Shown: piece by piece, positions 26,015 to 33,520 of the stretch
How the letters are laid out: each line of letters begins with the position of its first letter
How positions within the stretch are numbered: position 1 is the first letter of the stretch
Assembly: GCA_013373425.1 (NCBI GenBank)
Contig: JABXHW010000046.1
Coordinates: 1-37,172 of the forward strand
From: Flavobacteriia bacterium
Lineage (GTDB): Bacteria > Bacteroidota > Bacteroidia > Flavobacteriales > Schleiferiaceae
Reading direction: 5' to 3'
Length of the DNA stretch: 37,172 bases
The notes under the pieces: model-generated
Seen by the model: the letters and a program-made list of their open reading frames with translations, nothing else
What the model was told of the DNA's origin: nothing
Databases searched by the model: none
Position numbers and translations under genes: made by a program

Positions 26015-27357
26015 AGGCGGGTGAATATCAAAATATCTTCTTCCTTGGCATCGGCGGTATCGGTGTAAGTGCTCTTGCTCGGTATTTCCACGCAAAAGGA
26101 AAGACTGTAGCGGGATACGACAAAACCGACTCTCCCCTGATCAGACGACTAATGGAGGAGGGAATTGATGTCACGTTCGACGATCAATGGAATCATCTCA
26201 AGGATGATTTTAGAGATATTGAAAAGACACTCATCGTCTTCACCCCTGCTGTACCGAAGAACCTTGCGCTCTTCAAGTACTTTGCTGAGAATAAGTTTGA
26301 AATGCGCAAGCGAAGCGTTGTGCTTGGAGAGATAATAAATGCAGGAGATGGAATCGCGGTAGCTGGCACGCATGGCAAGACGACCACTTCCTCAATGGCT
26401 GCACATATTCTTCACCACGCGGGAATTCACGCAAGCGCTTTCCTCGGAGGAATTGCCAATAACTTTGGAAGCAATTTAGTGATCGGAAGGGCGAAGCAGG
26501 TTGTTGTTGAAGCCGACGAGTACGATCGTTCATTCATGCAACTTCACCCGAAGTACACTGCCATCACATCCATGGATGCCGATCATATGGACATCTATGG
26601 CAATCCTGAAGAGATGGTAGCGACCTACGTGAACTTCGCTAAGCAGGCCGCCGAAAGCGGAACTGTTATTCACAGAGCCGGACTTCCGATTGAAGGTCCG
26701 TCTTATGGTGTTGAAGTAGAAGCTGACTATTCAGCGCAGAATGTGCGTATCGAAGACGGCTGGTATGTTTTTGATTTGAAATTCCCTCACATGACTATTG
26801 AGGGCGTTAAAGCTGGATTACCAGGTAGACATAATGTAGAAAATGCTGTTGCAGCTGCTGCCCTTGCCTACTTAGCTGGCGCGAGAGCACAAGATATAGC
26901 AGATGGCATCACCACATTCAGAGGAGTGAAGCGCAGATTTGATTTTGTGCTTCGTGATGACGACCGTGTAATTATAGACGACTACGCGCATCACCCTGAA
27001 GAATTGAAGGCGATCATTTCGTCGGCGAAGAGCTTGTTTCCCGATAAAAAAATCACTGTGCTATTTCAGCCGCATCTGTTTTCTAGAACCAGAGATTTCC
27101 TTCTGGAATTTGCCAAGGTTCTAAGTGAAGCAGACAATTTGCGATTGCTTGAAATCTATCCTGCTCGGGAGGAGCCTATTCCCGGAATCACGAGTTCAAC
27201 ATTGTTGAAAAAGTGCACTACTGAGGGGGCAAAAGTTCTTTCCAAGGAGGAAGCAGTTGACGAAATTCGCAGCCTATCCCCAGAGGTGCTACTCATCCTC
27301 GGCGCGGGAGATATCGATCGTTTAGTTGAACCCCTAGTAAATGCCTTTCAATCGTGA
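26011..27357 (+). CDS. murC: MurC, UDP-MurNAc:L-Ala ligase
   Basis: MurC adds the first L-alanine to UDP-MurNAc. The 448-aa protein has an N-terminal GIGGIG loop (13-18), the ATP loop GTHGKTT (119-125), the motif EADEYDRSFMQLHP and the late segment IIDDYAHHPEELKA. MurC-type sequence rather than MurD/E/F is shown by GTHGKTT and DDYAHHP. Its stop overlaps the GTG start of ftsQ. Confidence 0.96.
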   Translation: MKAGEYQNIFFLGIGGIGVSALARYFHAKGKTVAGYDKTDSPLIRRLMEEGIDVTFDDQWNHLKDDFRDIEKTLIVFTPAVPKNLALFKYFAENKFEMRKRSVVLGEIINAGDGIAVAGTHGKTTTSSMAAHILHHAGIHASAFLGGIANNFGSNLVIGRAKQVVVEADEYDRSFMQLHPKYTAITSMDADHMDIYGNPEEMVATYVNFAKQAAESGTVIHRAGLPIEGPSYGVEVEADYSAQNVRIEDGWYVFDLKFPHMTIEGVKAGLPGRHNVENAVAAAALAYLAGARAQDIADGITTFRGVKRRFDFVLRDDDRVIIDDYAHHPEELKAIISSAKSLFPDKKITVLFQPHLFSRTRDFLLEFAKVLSEADNLRLLEIYPAREEPIPGITSSTLLKKCTTEGAKVLSKEEAVDEIRSLSPEVLLILGAGDIDRLVEPLVNAFQS

Positions 27358-28085
27358 AGAGGAAGCGCGTCATAAAAGCTACATCCTGGCTACTGGGCAT
27401 CGCATTTTATGTGGTGGTGATTGGCTTTGCGTCGAATCAGAACGAGCAAATCAGGGTTCAAGAGTTGGAAATCAACCTAATACAACCCGAAAACCAGTTC
27501 TTCATCACCCGCGACAATGTGCTTCAAATCATTGTAAATGAGTACGATAGCGTAGAAGGCAAGCCCCTCAATTTAATTAACACTGCATTGTTAGAAGAAA
27601 GCATTGAGACTCACCCGCTTATCGAAGATGCAGAGGTATATTTCACATTAGACGGTCGCGTTTCCGTTGATGTTCTGCAGGAAACCGCATTGGCGCGAGT
27701 TCGTGAAGCCAATCGGGATGTGTACATGAGCATCTATGGAGAGGCGATCCCAAGAAGTTTGAACCATTCAGCCAACGTCCCCATGATTACCGGGCACATC
27801 GACAGCAGTCATTGGCAGGAAGCATTTCACTTCCTCCGATTGCTCGACGACTCCTCTTGGCTCGGCAACAATATCGAAGCATTGGAAAGAGACTCCACCG
27901 GACTGTATCGAGTTTACCCTCGATTCGGTCGCCATCACATTGTATGGGGGGAACTCGATGAAGCAGAGCAAAAGTTGAAAAAACTTCATGTGTTCTACTC
28001 CTATTTGGAGGAGACCAAGACGTTGAATGATATAAAGACCATTGATGTAAGATTCAATGATCAAGTAGTAAGTACGAAGTATTGA
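27354..28085 (+). CDS. ftsQ: FtsQ-like divisome protein
   Basis: A 243-aa bitopic protein in the ftsQ position. A basic N-terminus (KRKRVIK) is followed by one membrane helix (about 11-27, SWLLGIAFYVVVIGFAS), a POTRA-like region (about 45-115, with FFITRDNVLQII and LIEDAEVYFTLDGRVSVDV) and a beta-domain. FtsQ links the FtsLB complex to the rest of the divisome. The family diverges strongly, so the call depends on topology and location between murC and ftsA. The start is GTG at 27354, overlapping the murC stop (GTGA). Confidence 0.88.
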   Translation: MKRKRVIKATSWLLGIAFYVVVIGFASNQNEQIRVQELEINLIQPENQFFITRDNVLQIIVNEYDSVEGKPLNLINTALLEESIETHPLIEDAEVYFTLDGRVSVDVLQETALARVREANRDVYMSIYGEAIPRSLNHSANVPMITGHIDSSHWQEAFHFLRLLDDSSWLGNNIEALERDSTGLYRVYPRFGRHHIVWGELDEAEQKLKKLHVFYSYLEETKTLNDIKTIDVRFNDQVVSTKY

Positions 28086-28092
28086 CCGCACT

Positions 28093-29499
28093 ATGGAAGG
28101 GAAACGTATAGCCGTTGGATTGGATATCGGAACCACGAAAATCGTCGTGGTAGTCGGTCAATTGAACGAGCACGGTAAAATAGAAGTACTGGGCATCGGA
28201 AAGGCCAAGAGCCTTGGTGTTCAGCGAGGCGTGGTGACGAACATTGTTCAGACCATCGAATCGATAGAAAAGGCGGTGACCATGGCCGAAGAAGCTTCGG
28301 GATTGAAGATCCGAAGCGTGGTTGTGGGGATAGCCGGACAACACATTCGCAGCTTACAGCACAGCGATTACATCACGCGCGAAGATCCTGAAAGCGTGAT
28401 TGAAGATCAGGATATCGACCGACTCATCGAAAACGTCCACAAGCTGGTGATGATGCCGGGTGAAGAAATCATTCATGTACTTCCTCAGGAATACAAGGTG
28501 GATGGTCAGCCTGAAATCCACGAGCCACGAGGGATGTATGGAGGTCGCCTTGAAGCGAATTTCCACATTGTAGTTGGACAGATTTCTAGTATCAAGAACA
28601 TTGGTCGATGTGTGAAAAACACCGGTCTCGAGCTAGCCAATATCACTCTTGAGCCACTTGCATCTGCGGAGGCGGTTTTGAGTCAGGAAGAGAAAGAGGC
28701 AGGTGTGGTCTTGGTAGATATCGGCGGCGGGACATCCGACATTGCCATTTTCAAAGACGGCATCATCCGTCACACTGCAGTGATTCCATATGGTGGTAAC
28801 ATTATCACTAGCGACATCAAAGAAGGATGTTCCATTATAGAGAAGCAGGCTGAGCTTTTGAAAATCAAGTTCGGTTCGGCATGGCCTGGCGAAAACAAAG
28901 AGAACGAGATTGTTTCAATTCCAGGTCTTCGCGGTAGAGAGCCTAAAGAGATTTCTCTGAAGATGCTATCCAAGATTATCCACGCTCGATGCGTTGAAAT
29001 TATTGAGAGCGTTTTCCAGGAGATCAAGAACTACGGATATGATGAGCAGAGAAAGAAACTCATCGCTGGTATTGTATTGACAGGTGGTGGTTCTCAGCTT
29101 CGTCACATCAAGCAACTCGTGGAATACATCACGGGAATGGACACTCGCATTGGCTTCCCGAATGAACACATGGCGAGCGGCTCGGAAGAAGACCTCAGCA
29201 GTCCGCAATACGCCACTGCAATTGGCCTTTTGATGAAAGGGCTAACCTCTCCGGAAGCTCAATTGATGGCAGCAGAACCGGGAGCAAACGTAGAAGAGCT
29301 CGAGGCAGCAATCGCCCAAGCCAATAAAGAACAAGCTGAACGCGAAGAGCAGGAGGCCCAAGAAGCACAAGCGTCTTCGGAGGAAGACACCAATGATGAT
29401 CCAGATCACGAACAGCCTGAAGCTGTGGCCAAGCCCAGAAAAGGGGTGTTCGAGAGCTGGGTTGAGCGCTTCAAGCAATTTTTAGATAACGACGTATAA
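28093..29499 (+). CDS. ftsA: FtsA, actin-like cell-division protein
   Basis: FtsA anchors FtsZ filaments to the membrane and recruits later division proteins. The 468-aa protein has the actin-fold phosphate-1 motif VGLDIGTTKIVVVV, the phosphate-2 segment VLVDIGGGTSDIAIF and the adenosine region IVLTGGGSQLRHI. After the core, an acidic, Gln/Glu-rich linker (about 395-440) leads to a basic, amphipathic C-terminal helix (GVFESWVERFKQFL), the expected membrane-binding tail. It starts 7 bp after ftsQ and is followed by ftsZ after 35 bp. Confidence 0.96.
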   Translation: MEGKRIAVGLDIGTTKIVVVVGQLNEHGKIEVLGIGKAKSLGVQRGVVTNIVQTIESIEKAVTMAEEASGLKIRSVVVGIAGQHIRSLQHSDYITREDPESVIEDQDIDRLIENVHKLVMMPGEEIIHVLPQEYKVDGQPEIHEPRGMYGGRLEANFHIVVGQISSIKNIGRCVKNTGLELANITLEPLASAEAVLSQEEKEAGVVLVDIGGGTSDIAIFKDGIIRHTAVIPYGGNIITSDIKEGCSIIEKQAELLKIKFGSAWPGENKENEIVSIPGLRGREPKEISLKMLSKIIHARCVEIIESVFQEIKNYGYDEQRKKLIAGIVLTGGGSQLRHIKQLVEYITGMDTRIGFPNEHMASGSEEDLSSPQYATAIGLLMKGLTSPEAQLMAAEPGANVEELEAAIAQANKEQAEREEQEAQEAQASSEEDTNDDPDHEQPEAVAKPRKGVFESWVERFKQFLDNDV

Positions 29500-29534
29500 A
29501 CGAGACCGTGAATCCAACAAAGGCATAGAGTAAA

Positions 29535-31625
29535 ATGGAAGAAGGTTTGAATTTCGATTTACCCAAGAACAGATCATCAGTGATCAAAGTCATCGGTGTG
29601 GGCGGTGGCGGAAGTAACGCTGTGAACCACATGAAGCGCCTCGGCATCAACGGGGTCGATTTCGTGGTTTGTAACACAGACGCACAGGCACTAGAGCACA
29701 GTCCGGTTGAAAACAGAATTCAACTCGGAGCTAACCTTACAGAGGGGCTCGGGGCAGGAGCAAATCCTGAAGTCGGAGAGCGTGCCGCACTTGAGACTAT
29801 CGAAGAAATTAAAGAAGTATTGGGCACCAGCACCAAGATGCTGTTCATCACTGCCGGAATGGGTGGTGGAACAGGAACTGGAGCTGCGCCTATTATTGCG
29901 AGAGTTGCCCAAGAACTCGGTATTCTAACCGTGGGTATCGTCACTATCCCTTTCGCCTTTGAGGGAAAAATTCGCTTGCAACAAGCGAAAGACGGTATCG
30001 AAAAGTTCAAGCAGAACTTAGACTCTCTGATTGTCATCAACAACAACAAGCTTCGTGAAGTATACGGCAACCTTGGATTCAAAGCCGGTTTTGCGAAAGC
30101 AGACGAAGTGTTGGCAACTGCAGCTAAGGGAATTGCGGAAGTAATTACCCACCACTACACTGCGAACATCGACTTGAAAGATGCTAAGACGGTTCTCGCC
30201 AACTCAGGAACAGCCATCATGGGGTCGGCCGTAGCAACAGGCCAAACTCGCGCTATGGATGCAATCCGTGGAGCATTGGATTCACCTTTGCTCAACGACA
30301 ATCACATCGTGGGTGCTAAGAATGTCTTGCTGCTCATAGTGAGTGGAAGCGACGAGCATGAAATTACATTCGATGAAATCGGTGAGGTGAACGACTTCAT
30401 TCAGACAGAAGCAGGTGGCGACGCGAATATCATCATGGGTATTGGACAGGATGAAACTCTGAACGATTCCGTGAGCATCACCATCATAGCAACAGGTTTC
30501 TCGGCACAATCTACGGTTCAACCGTTCACTCGTGCTCCTGAGCGTGTGATTCACACTTTGGATGAGAGCGAAGCACCTACAGAGAAGCCCCTCGCGGAAA
30601 AGCCGAAGCCTAACCCAATAGAAGACAAACCGAAATCTCAGTTCGTACAGCCGGGTCTGTTCGACATTGACCCAGAGCCTACTGTGGGAGATATTAACCC
30701 CGTCGATGCGCCAATTCAGGAAGAAGAAAAGATGCCTGAAATCATCGGCGAAGCGGTTCAGGAGAATATTTTAGAAGAGCCCACTGCTGAATTCTCACCA
30801 GAACCTCATGTTGAGGAAGTGGAAGAAGAGCCAGTAGCAGAAACCGAGGAGCGTGTGGTATTCGACCTAGGCTCATTCGAATTGGCTGATGATTCAGATT
30901 TCGTAATTGAAGACGAGCCCGTGGAAGAGCCCGTTTCTGAAGAGCAGCCTGAGGAGGTTATTGAAGAAGAAATGGATCCTTTCGACTTTTCGATAAGTGA
31001 GGCATTCTCAGGTGAAACCGAGCCCAACGTAGAATGGGAAGTTACTGCAGAAAATGAAGTAAGCGAAGAACCTGTTGCTGAAGTAGAAGAAGACATTCCG
31101 TCTCAAGAATCGTACGAAGAAGTTCGCTTCCAGCTGGAAGAAGAACCGGAGATGAAAAAGCCGGAAGTGTCGAAGGACGAGCCAGTGCTCAGATCTGACA
31201 ATAAGGTGGTTCACACTTTAGACGACTTGAGAGAATTGGAAGCACGACTAGGCACCAGATCTCCTAAAAAAGAAGTGGAAGAAGAAGATGAATCGTTGAA
31301 GTTTGAAGTTCGCAAAGCTGAGCAGCCTGCGGCCTCACACGCAACAGATGAGCGCGATCCGTTGGATCTTCCAATCGAAGAGTCTTTAAAAAGAAGAAAC
31401 AATGCGCGTATGGAGCGATTGAAGCAATTCAACTATAAGTTCCAGAACGTGCAGAACAACTTGATGGATGGCGAAAAAGAGCCAGCGTACAAACGTCAAG
31501 GGGTTGAAATCGATCACTCCAAGCAGAGCCAACAATCCCGCATGGGAGGCACGAGCATTGGAGGGGATGGCAGCGACTTGGAGTTCCGCAGCAACAATAG
31601 CTTTCTACACGATAATGTAGACTGA
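29535..31625 (+). CDS. ftsZ: FtsZ, tubulin-like division GTPase with long acidic linker
   Basis: FtsZ polymerises into the Z ring. The N-terminal 335 residues are the conserved core: VGGGGSNAV, the tubulin signature GGGTGTG (110-116) and the T7-loop residues in NIDLKDAKTV. A further 360 residues follow, far more than the short tail of E. coli FtsZ. They contain a Glu/Pro-rich acidic linker (about 345-555), then a more basic, Gln/Asn-rich region with LKRRNNARMERLKQFNYKF. The end is the Bacteroidota-type terminal peptide NNSFLHDNVD, which should bind FtsA and other partners. V[IV]HTLD occurs both at the end of the core (about 337) and after the linker (about 557). It is the last gene of the dcw cluster and is followed by a terminator. 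Confidence 0.97.
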   Translation: MEEGLNFDLPKNRSSVIKVIGVGGGGSNAVNHMKRLGINGVDFVVCNTDAQALEHSPVENRIQLGANLTEGLGAGANPEVGERAALETIEEIKEVLGTSTKMLFITAGMGGGTGTGAAPIIARVAQELGILTVGIVTIPFAFEGKIRLQQAKDGIEKFKQNLDSLIVINNNKLREVYGNLGFKAGFAKADEVLATAAKGIAEVITHHYTANIDLKDAKTVLANSGTAIMGSAVATGQTRAMDAIRGALDSPLLNDNHIVGAKNVLLLIVSGSDEHEITFDEIGEVNDFIQTEAGGDANIIMGIGQDETLNDSVSITIIATGFSAQSTVQPFTRAPERVIHTLDESEAPTEKPLAEKPKPNPIEDKPKSQFVQPGLFDIDPEPTVGDINPVDAPIQEEEKMPEIIGEAVQENILEEPTAEFSPEPHVEEVEEEPVAETEERVVFDLGSFELADDSDFVIEDEPVEEPVSEEQPEEVIEEEMDPFDFSISEAFSGETEPNVEWEVTAENEVSEEPVAEVEEDIPSQESYEEVRFQLEEEPEMKKPEVSKDEPVLRSDNKVVHTLDDLRELEARLGTRSPKKEVEEEDESLKFEVRKAEQPAASHATDERDPLDLPIEESLKRRNNARMERLKQFNYKFQNVQNNLMDGEKEPAYKRQGVEIDHSKQSQQSRMGGTSIGGDGSDLEFRSNNSFLHDNVD

Positions 31626-31645
31626 TTTAGAAGCTAAAACACGAA

Positions 31646-31674
31646 GGAGGGAGGCCATGGGTCTCCCTTTTTTT
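31646..31674 (+). terminator. Intrinsic terminator of the dcw operon
   Basis: GGGAGGCC (31649-31656) pairs with GGTCTCCC (31660-31667) through one G-U pair and a three-base loop, followed by a run of T. It lies about 20 bp after the ftsZ stop. Confidence 0.92.
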
Positions 31675-31690
31675 ATGGCCCGATGCTTCG

Positions 31691-31698
31691 TATCTTAC
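31691..31698 (+). promoter_or_regulatory. Weak -7-like element for the acetyltransferase gene
   Basis: TATCTTAC partly matches TAnnTTTG and lies 23 bp before the ATG at 31722. It favours that ATG over the one at 31683, which is upstream of the element. Confidence 0.25.
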
Positions 31699-31721
31699 AC
31701 AAGCACTCTTACCCTTCGCGC

Positions 31722-32258
31722 ATGAAACTTCCCAAGCTTGGTTCACCATATCGTCCTCTTCAGTCTTCCGACTATGAATTGATTCGCGATTTCATCATCG
31801 ATTCTTCAAAATCGAGGCACGATGAATTTGAGATGATGGATGACGAGGGGATTCAAAAGTGGATGAAATCTTGGCTGGAGCGCGCGGACAGTGGCCAAGG
31901 CGTATTCTATGTCATCGAACAGGAAGGCGTCATTGAATCTTGGGTAAGCTTCACCCAAGCACCGTATTCCCAAAACACGCTGAAGTTGTCATTCCGATTT
32001 TTGAGAGAGAGCGTGGATTTCAAGTCGAGGAGAAAAGCACTTTCAAAGCTTACCCTCTCTATTCTCCAAAAGGGTGAATGGCACCGGATAGAATCTGTTT
32101 GCAGTGCAGATGATCAAGAGTCACGCGACCTTCTAGTACTTTGCGGATTTCGGCTTGAAGGGACTATCCGCCAATCCTTGAACTTGCGTTCCGGATGGAC
32201 CGATTTGAGTATTTACGGTATCCTCGCGAGTGATTTACCCCTTGAGAATCGGTTATAA
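31722..32258 (+). CDS. GNAT-family N-acetyltransferase (RimJ/RimL-like)
   Basis: A 178-aa protein resembling the GNAT acetyltransferases that move an acetyl group from acetyl-CoA to an amine. The middle contains YVIEQEGVIESWVSFTQAP, as in the core beta strands. The C-terminus RDLLVLCGFRLEGTIRQSLN followed by WTDLSIYGILASDL matches the 'GF..EG..R' pattern of RimJ/RimL-type members. The acetyl-CoA loop is not a clean Q/RxxGxG/A, so activity is uncertain. An upstream in-frame ATG at 31683 would add 13 residues. The gene stands alone after the dcw terminator; its substrate is unknown. Confidence 0.7.
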   Translation: MKLPKLGSPYRPLQSSDYELIRDFIIDSSKSRHDEFEMMDDEGIQKWMKSWLERADSGQGVFYVIEQEGVIESWVSFTQAPYSQNTLKLSFRFLRESVDFKSRRKALSKLTLSILQKGEWHRIESVCSADDQESRDLLVLCGFRLEGTIRQSLNLRSGWTDLSIYGILASDLPLENRL

Positions 32259-32301
32259 AATTTAGCGACCAGTAACTTGGTTGAACACCAACAACCAAGT
32301 C

Positions 32302-32676
32302 ATGTTCTTCTATTCTACTCCCAGCAGTCCCACGCTGCTAAATGCATCTATCCTAATTAATGTTTTCTTGCTTCTCGCCTTAGCTGTAGTCTATGGCCGG
32401 CGGATAAAGCGCAACCGTTCTGTATTGAGTAATCAATCTATGGATTCTTATTCAAGCATCGCACGACGTTTCCCCGAGTTATCCCCTAGAGAACTTTTGC
32501 TCGTGGAGCTAATTCTCGAAAGGGCGACCACCGAGCGCATTGCTGATCAATTACACATCTCACCGGATAGTGTTAAGAAGTCAAAATACCGTCTTAAGAG
32601 AAAGCTCAAAGTGGCGAAATCAGAATCACTAGATGCGTTCCTATTCCGAACTGTCCACCAATTTCCACTCAATTAA
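32302..32676 (+). CDS. Membrane-tethered LuxR-type HTH protein without receiver domain
   Basis: A 124-aa protein with one predicted transmembrane helix (about 14-31, NASILINVFLLLALAVVYG), a basic stop-transfer stretch (RRIKRNR), and a C-terminal LuxR/GerE-type helix-turn-helix (about 57-110: FPELSPRELLLVELILER, then IADQLHISPDSVKKSKYRL). It has no receiver or ligand-binding domain. The HTH would face the cytoplasm if the N-terminus is outside, which the positive residues after the helix support. It is therefore probably a membrane-bound transcription factor. An in-frame TTG at 32281 could add seven residues. The 3' end of the gene is part of a direct repeat (GTCCACCAATT) that recurs 31 bp further on, before the next small gene. 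Confidence 0.6.
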   Translation: MFFYSTPSSPTLLNASILINVFLLLALAVVYGRRIKRNRSVLSNQSMDSYSSIARRFPELSPRELLLVELILERATTERIADQLHISPDSVKKSKYRLKRKLKVAKSESLDAFLFRTVHQFPLN

Positions 32677-32706
32677 TCTCTTCGTCCACCAATTGTCCAC
32701 TTGAAT
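32653..32706 (+). repeat. Direct repeat GTCCACCAATT, two copies 31 bp apart
   Basis: Copy 1 (32653-32673) reads GTCCACCAATTTCCACTCAA and encodes the last codons of the HTH gene. Copy 2 (32684-32706) reads GTCCACCAATTGTCCACTTG and continues GAAT. Each copy contains two CCAC cores about one helical turn apart. The minus strand shows GTGGA-type boxes. It may be an operator for the adjacent HTH protein. Confidence 0.6.
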
Positions 32707-32758
32707 AAACACCTTCCTCAAATAGGCTTATGCAGTTTTGTAGGGTAACCAAAATCCT

Positions 32759-32947
32759 ATGCCTATGCGAAAACTCGTGTTTCTATTTGTGTTCGGCGCA
32801 ACGACAACACTCGTCTCTGCCCAACCTGATTTTCCAGCCGATCCGGCCCCTTTAGATGAGTGGAGTTTGCTCCTACTCTCAGGAGGTGTCGTTTTAATAT
32901 CGGTAGCGAAACTCAGAAAGAGATTGAGTGCGATGCGGTTGCCTTGA
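32759..32947 (+). CDS. Small exported peptide with C-terminal anchor (PID-CTERM-like)
   Basis: A 62-aa protein with an N-terminal signal peptide (LVFLFVFGATTTLVSA, cleavage probably before QPDF), a short Pro/Asp-rich mature stretch (PDFPADPAPLDEW), a hydrophobic helix (SLLLLSGGVVLISV) and a basic end (KLRKR). This tripartite PxD-helix-basic layout resembles the small PID-CTERM-type proteins of Bacteroidota, where the usual motif is PIDG before the helix; here it is PLDEW. It could equally be a plain small membrane protein. A weak -7-like CAGTTTTG lies at 32733-32740. Two ATGs (32759, 32765) are possible starts. It follows the HTH gene by 82 bp. Confidence 0.55.
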   Translation: MPMRKLVFLFVFGATTTLVSAQPDFPADPAPLDEWSLLLLSGGVVLISVAKLRKRLSAMRLP

Positions 32948-32950
32948 ACG

Positions 32951-33030
32951 GAAGAGGACGTCGGGGCGACATCAAACTATGTTAAACTTGGTGATAGGAA
33001 GCGGACCTCCACGCTTCGACGTCCTTCTTC
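32951..33030. repeat. Imperfect 80-nt palindrome with nested hairpins
   Basis: Arms GAAGAGGACGTCG (32951-32963) and CGACGTCCTTCTTC (33017-33030) pair with one bulged base. Between them are smaller stems GTCG-GGG-CGAC (32960-32970) and GAAGCG/CGCTTC (32998-33017), the latter overlapping the outer arm by one base. It begins 4 bp after the small peptide gene. There is no T-run after it, so it is not an ordinary terminator; it may be a REP-like element or an RNA structure. Confidence 0.55.
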
Positions 33031-33118
33031 ATAACGTATTGTTTACCTTTAGTCAGTTGGAAGTTTCCGTGAAGATTTGAATCTTTCAACCTGGAACAAT
33101 CAACGAACCCCAACTGCT

Positions 33119-33520
33119 ATGAAAACAAAACAAATCGAGCTTATCCTTATCGGACTGGCCGGCATATTGATTATCGCCTATTTAGGTGTTCGCTTCGGTA
33201 CGGACAACGTTGAGCTACTGAGCATCATTCAATATGCGATTATCGGTGCTATTGGGCTTTACGTTGCATATGTGTTCATCTCGCAGCAGCGCGACAAGGT
33301 GAAGATGGCAGATATGAGAGATAAAATTGAAAGCCTGGAAGCAAAAGTTGCCGAGCACGAAAGCACCATCGCATCGCAGAAAAGTCAAATTGGAGAATTG
33401 GAGTCCAATCTTGAAGCAGCGGAAAAGAAAGCCGACAAATTGGACGCCGACTTCAAGAAAGCTAAGAAGGCATGGGAAACCGAAAAGAAAGAGCTGCAAT
33501 CAAAGATTCCTGAGGCATGA
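33119..33520 (+). CDS. Two-helix membrane protein with C-terminal coiled coil
   Basis: I do not recognise this 133-aa protein. It has two hydrophobic helices (about 6-24, IELILIGLAGILIIAYLGV, and 36-54, IIQYAIIGAIGLYVAYVFI) followed by about 75 residues of heptad-rich coiled coil (KIESLEAKVAEHESTIASQ onward), Lys/Glu/Ala-rich to the end. Such proteins often scaffold envelope complexes, but no function can be assigned. The ATG at 33119 is preferred over an in-frame TTG at 33077 because it starts directly before the first helix. A TACCTTTA element (33044-33051) is a possible -7 box. The stop overlaps the next gene (ATGA), so the two are probably translated together. Confidence 0.6.
   Translation: MKTKQIELILIGLAGILIIAYLGVRFGTDNVELLSIIQYAIIGAIGLYVAYVFISQQRDKVKMADMRDKIESLEAKVAEHESTIASQKSQIGELESNLEAAEKKADKLDADFKKAKKAWETEKKELQSKIPEA

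Noticed and set aside
32302-32676. Calling the small HTH gene a response regulator
   Set aside because: There is no receiver domain; the N-terminus is a membrane helix.
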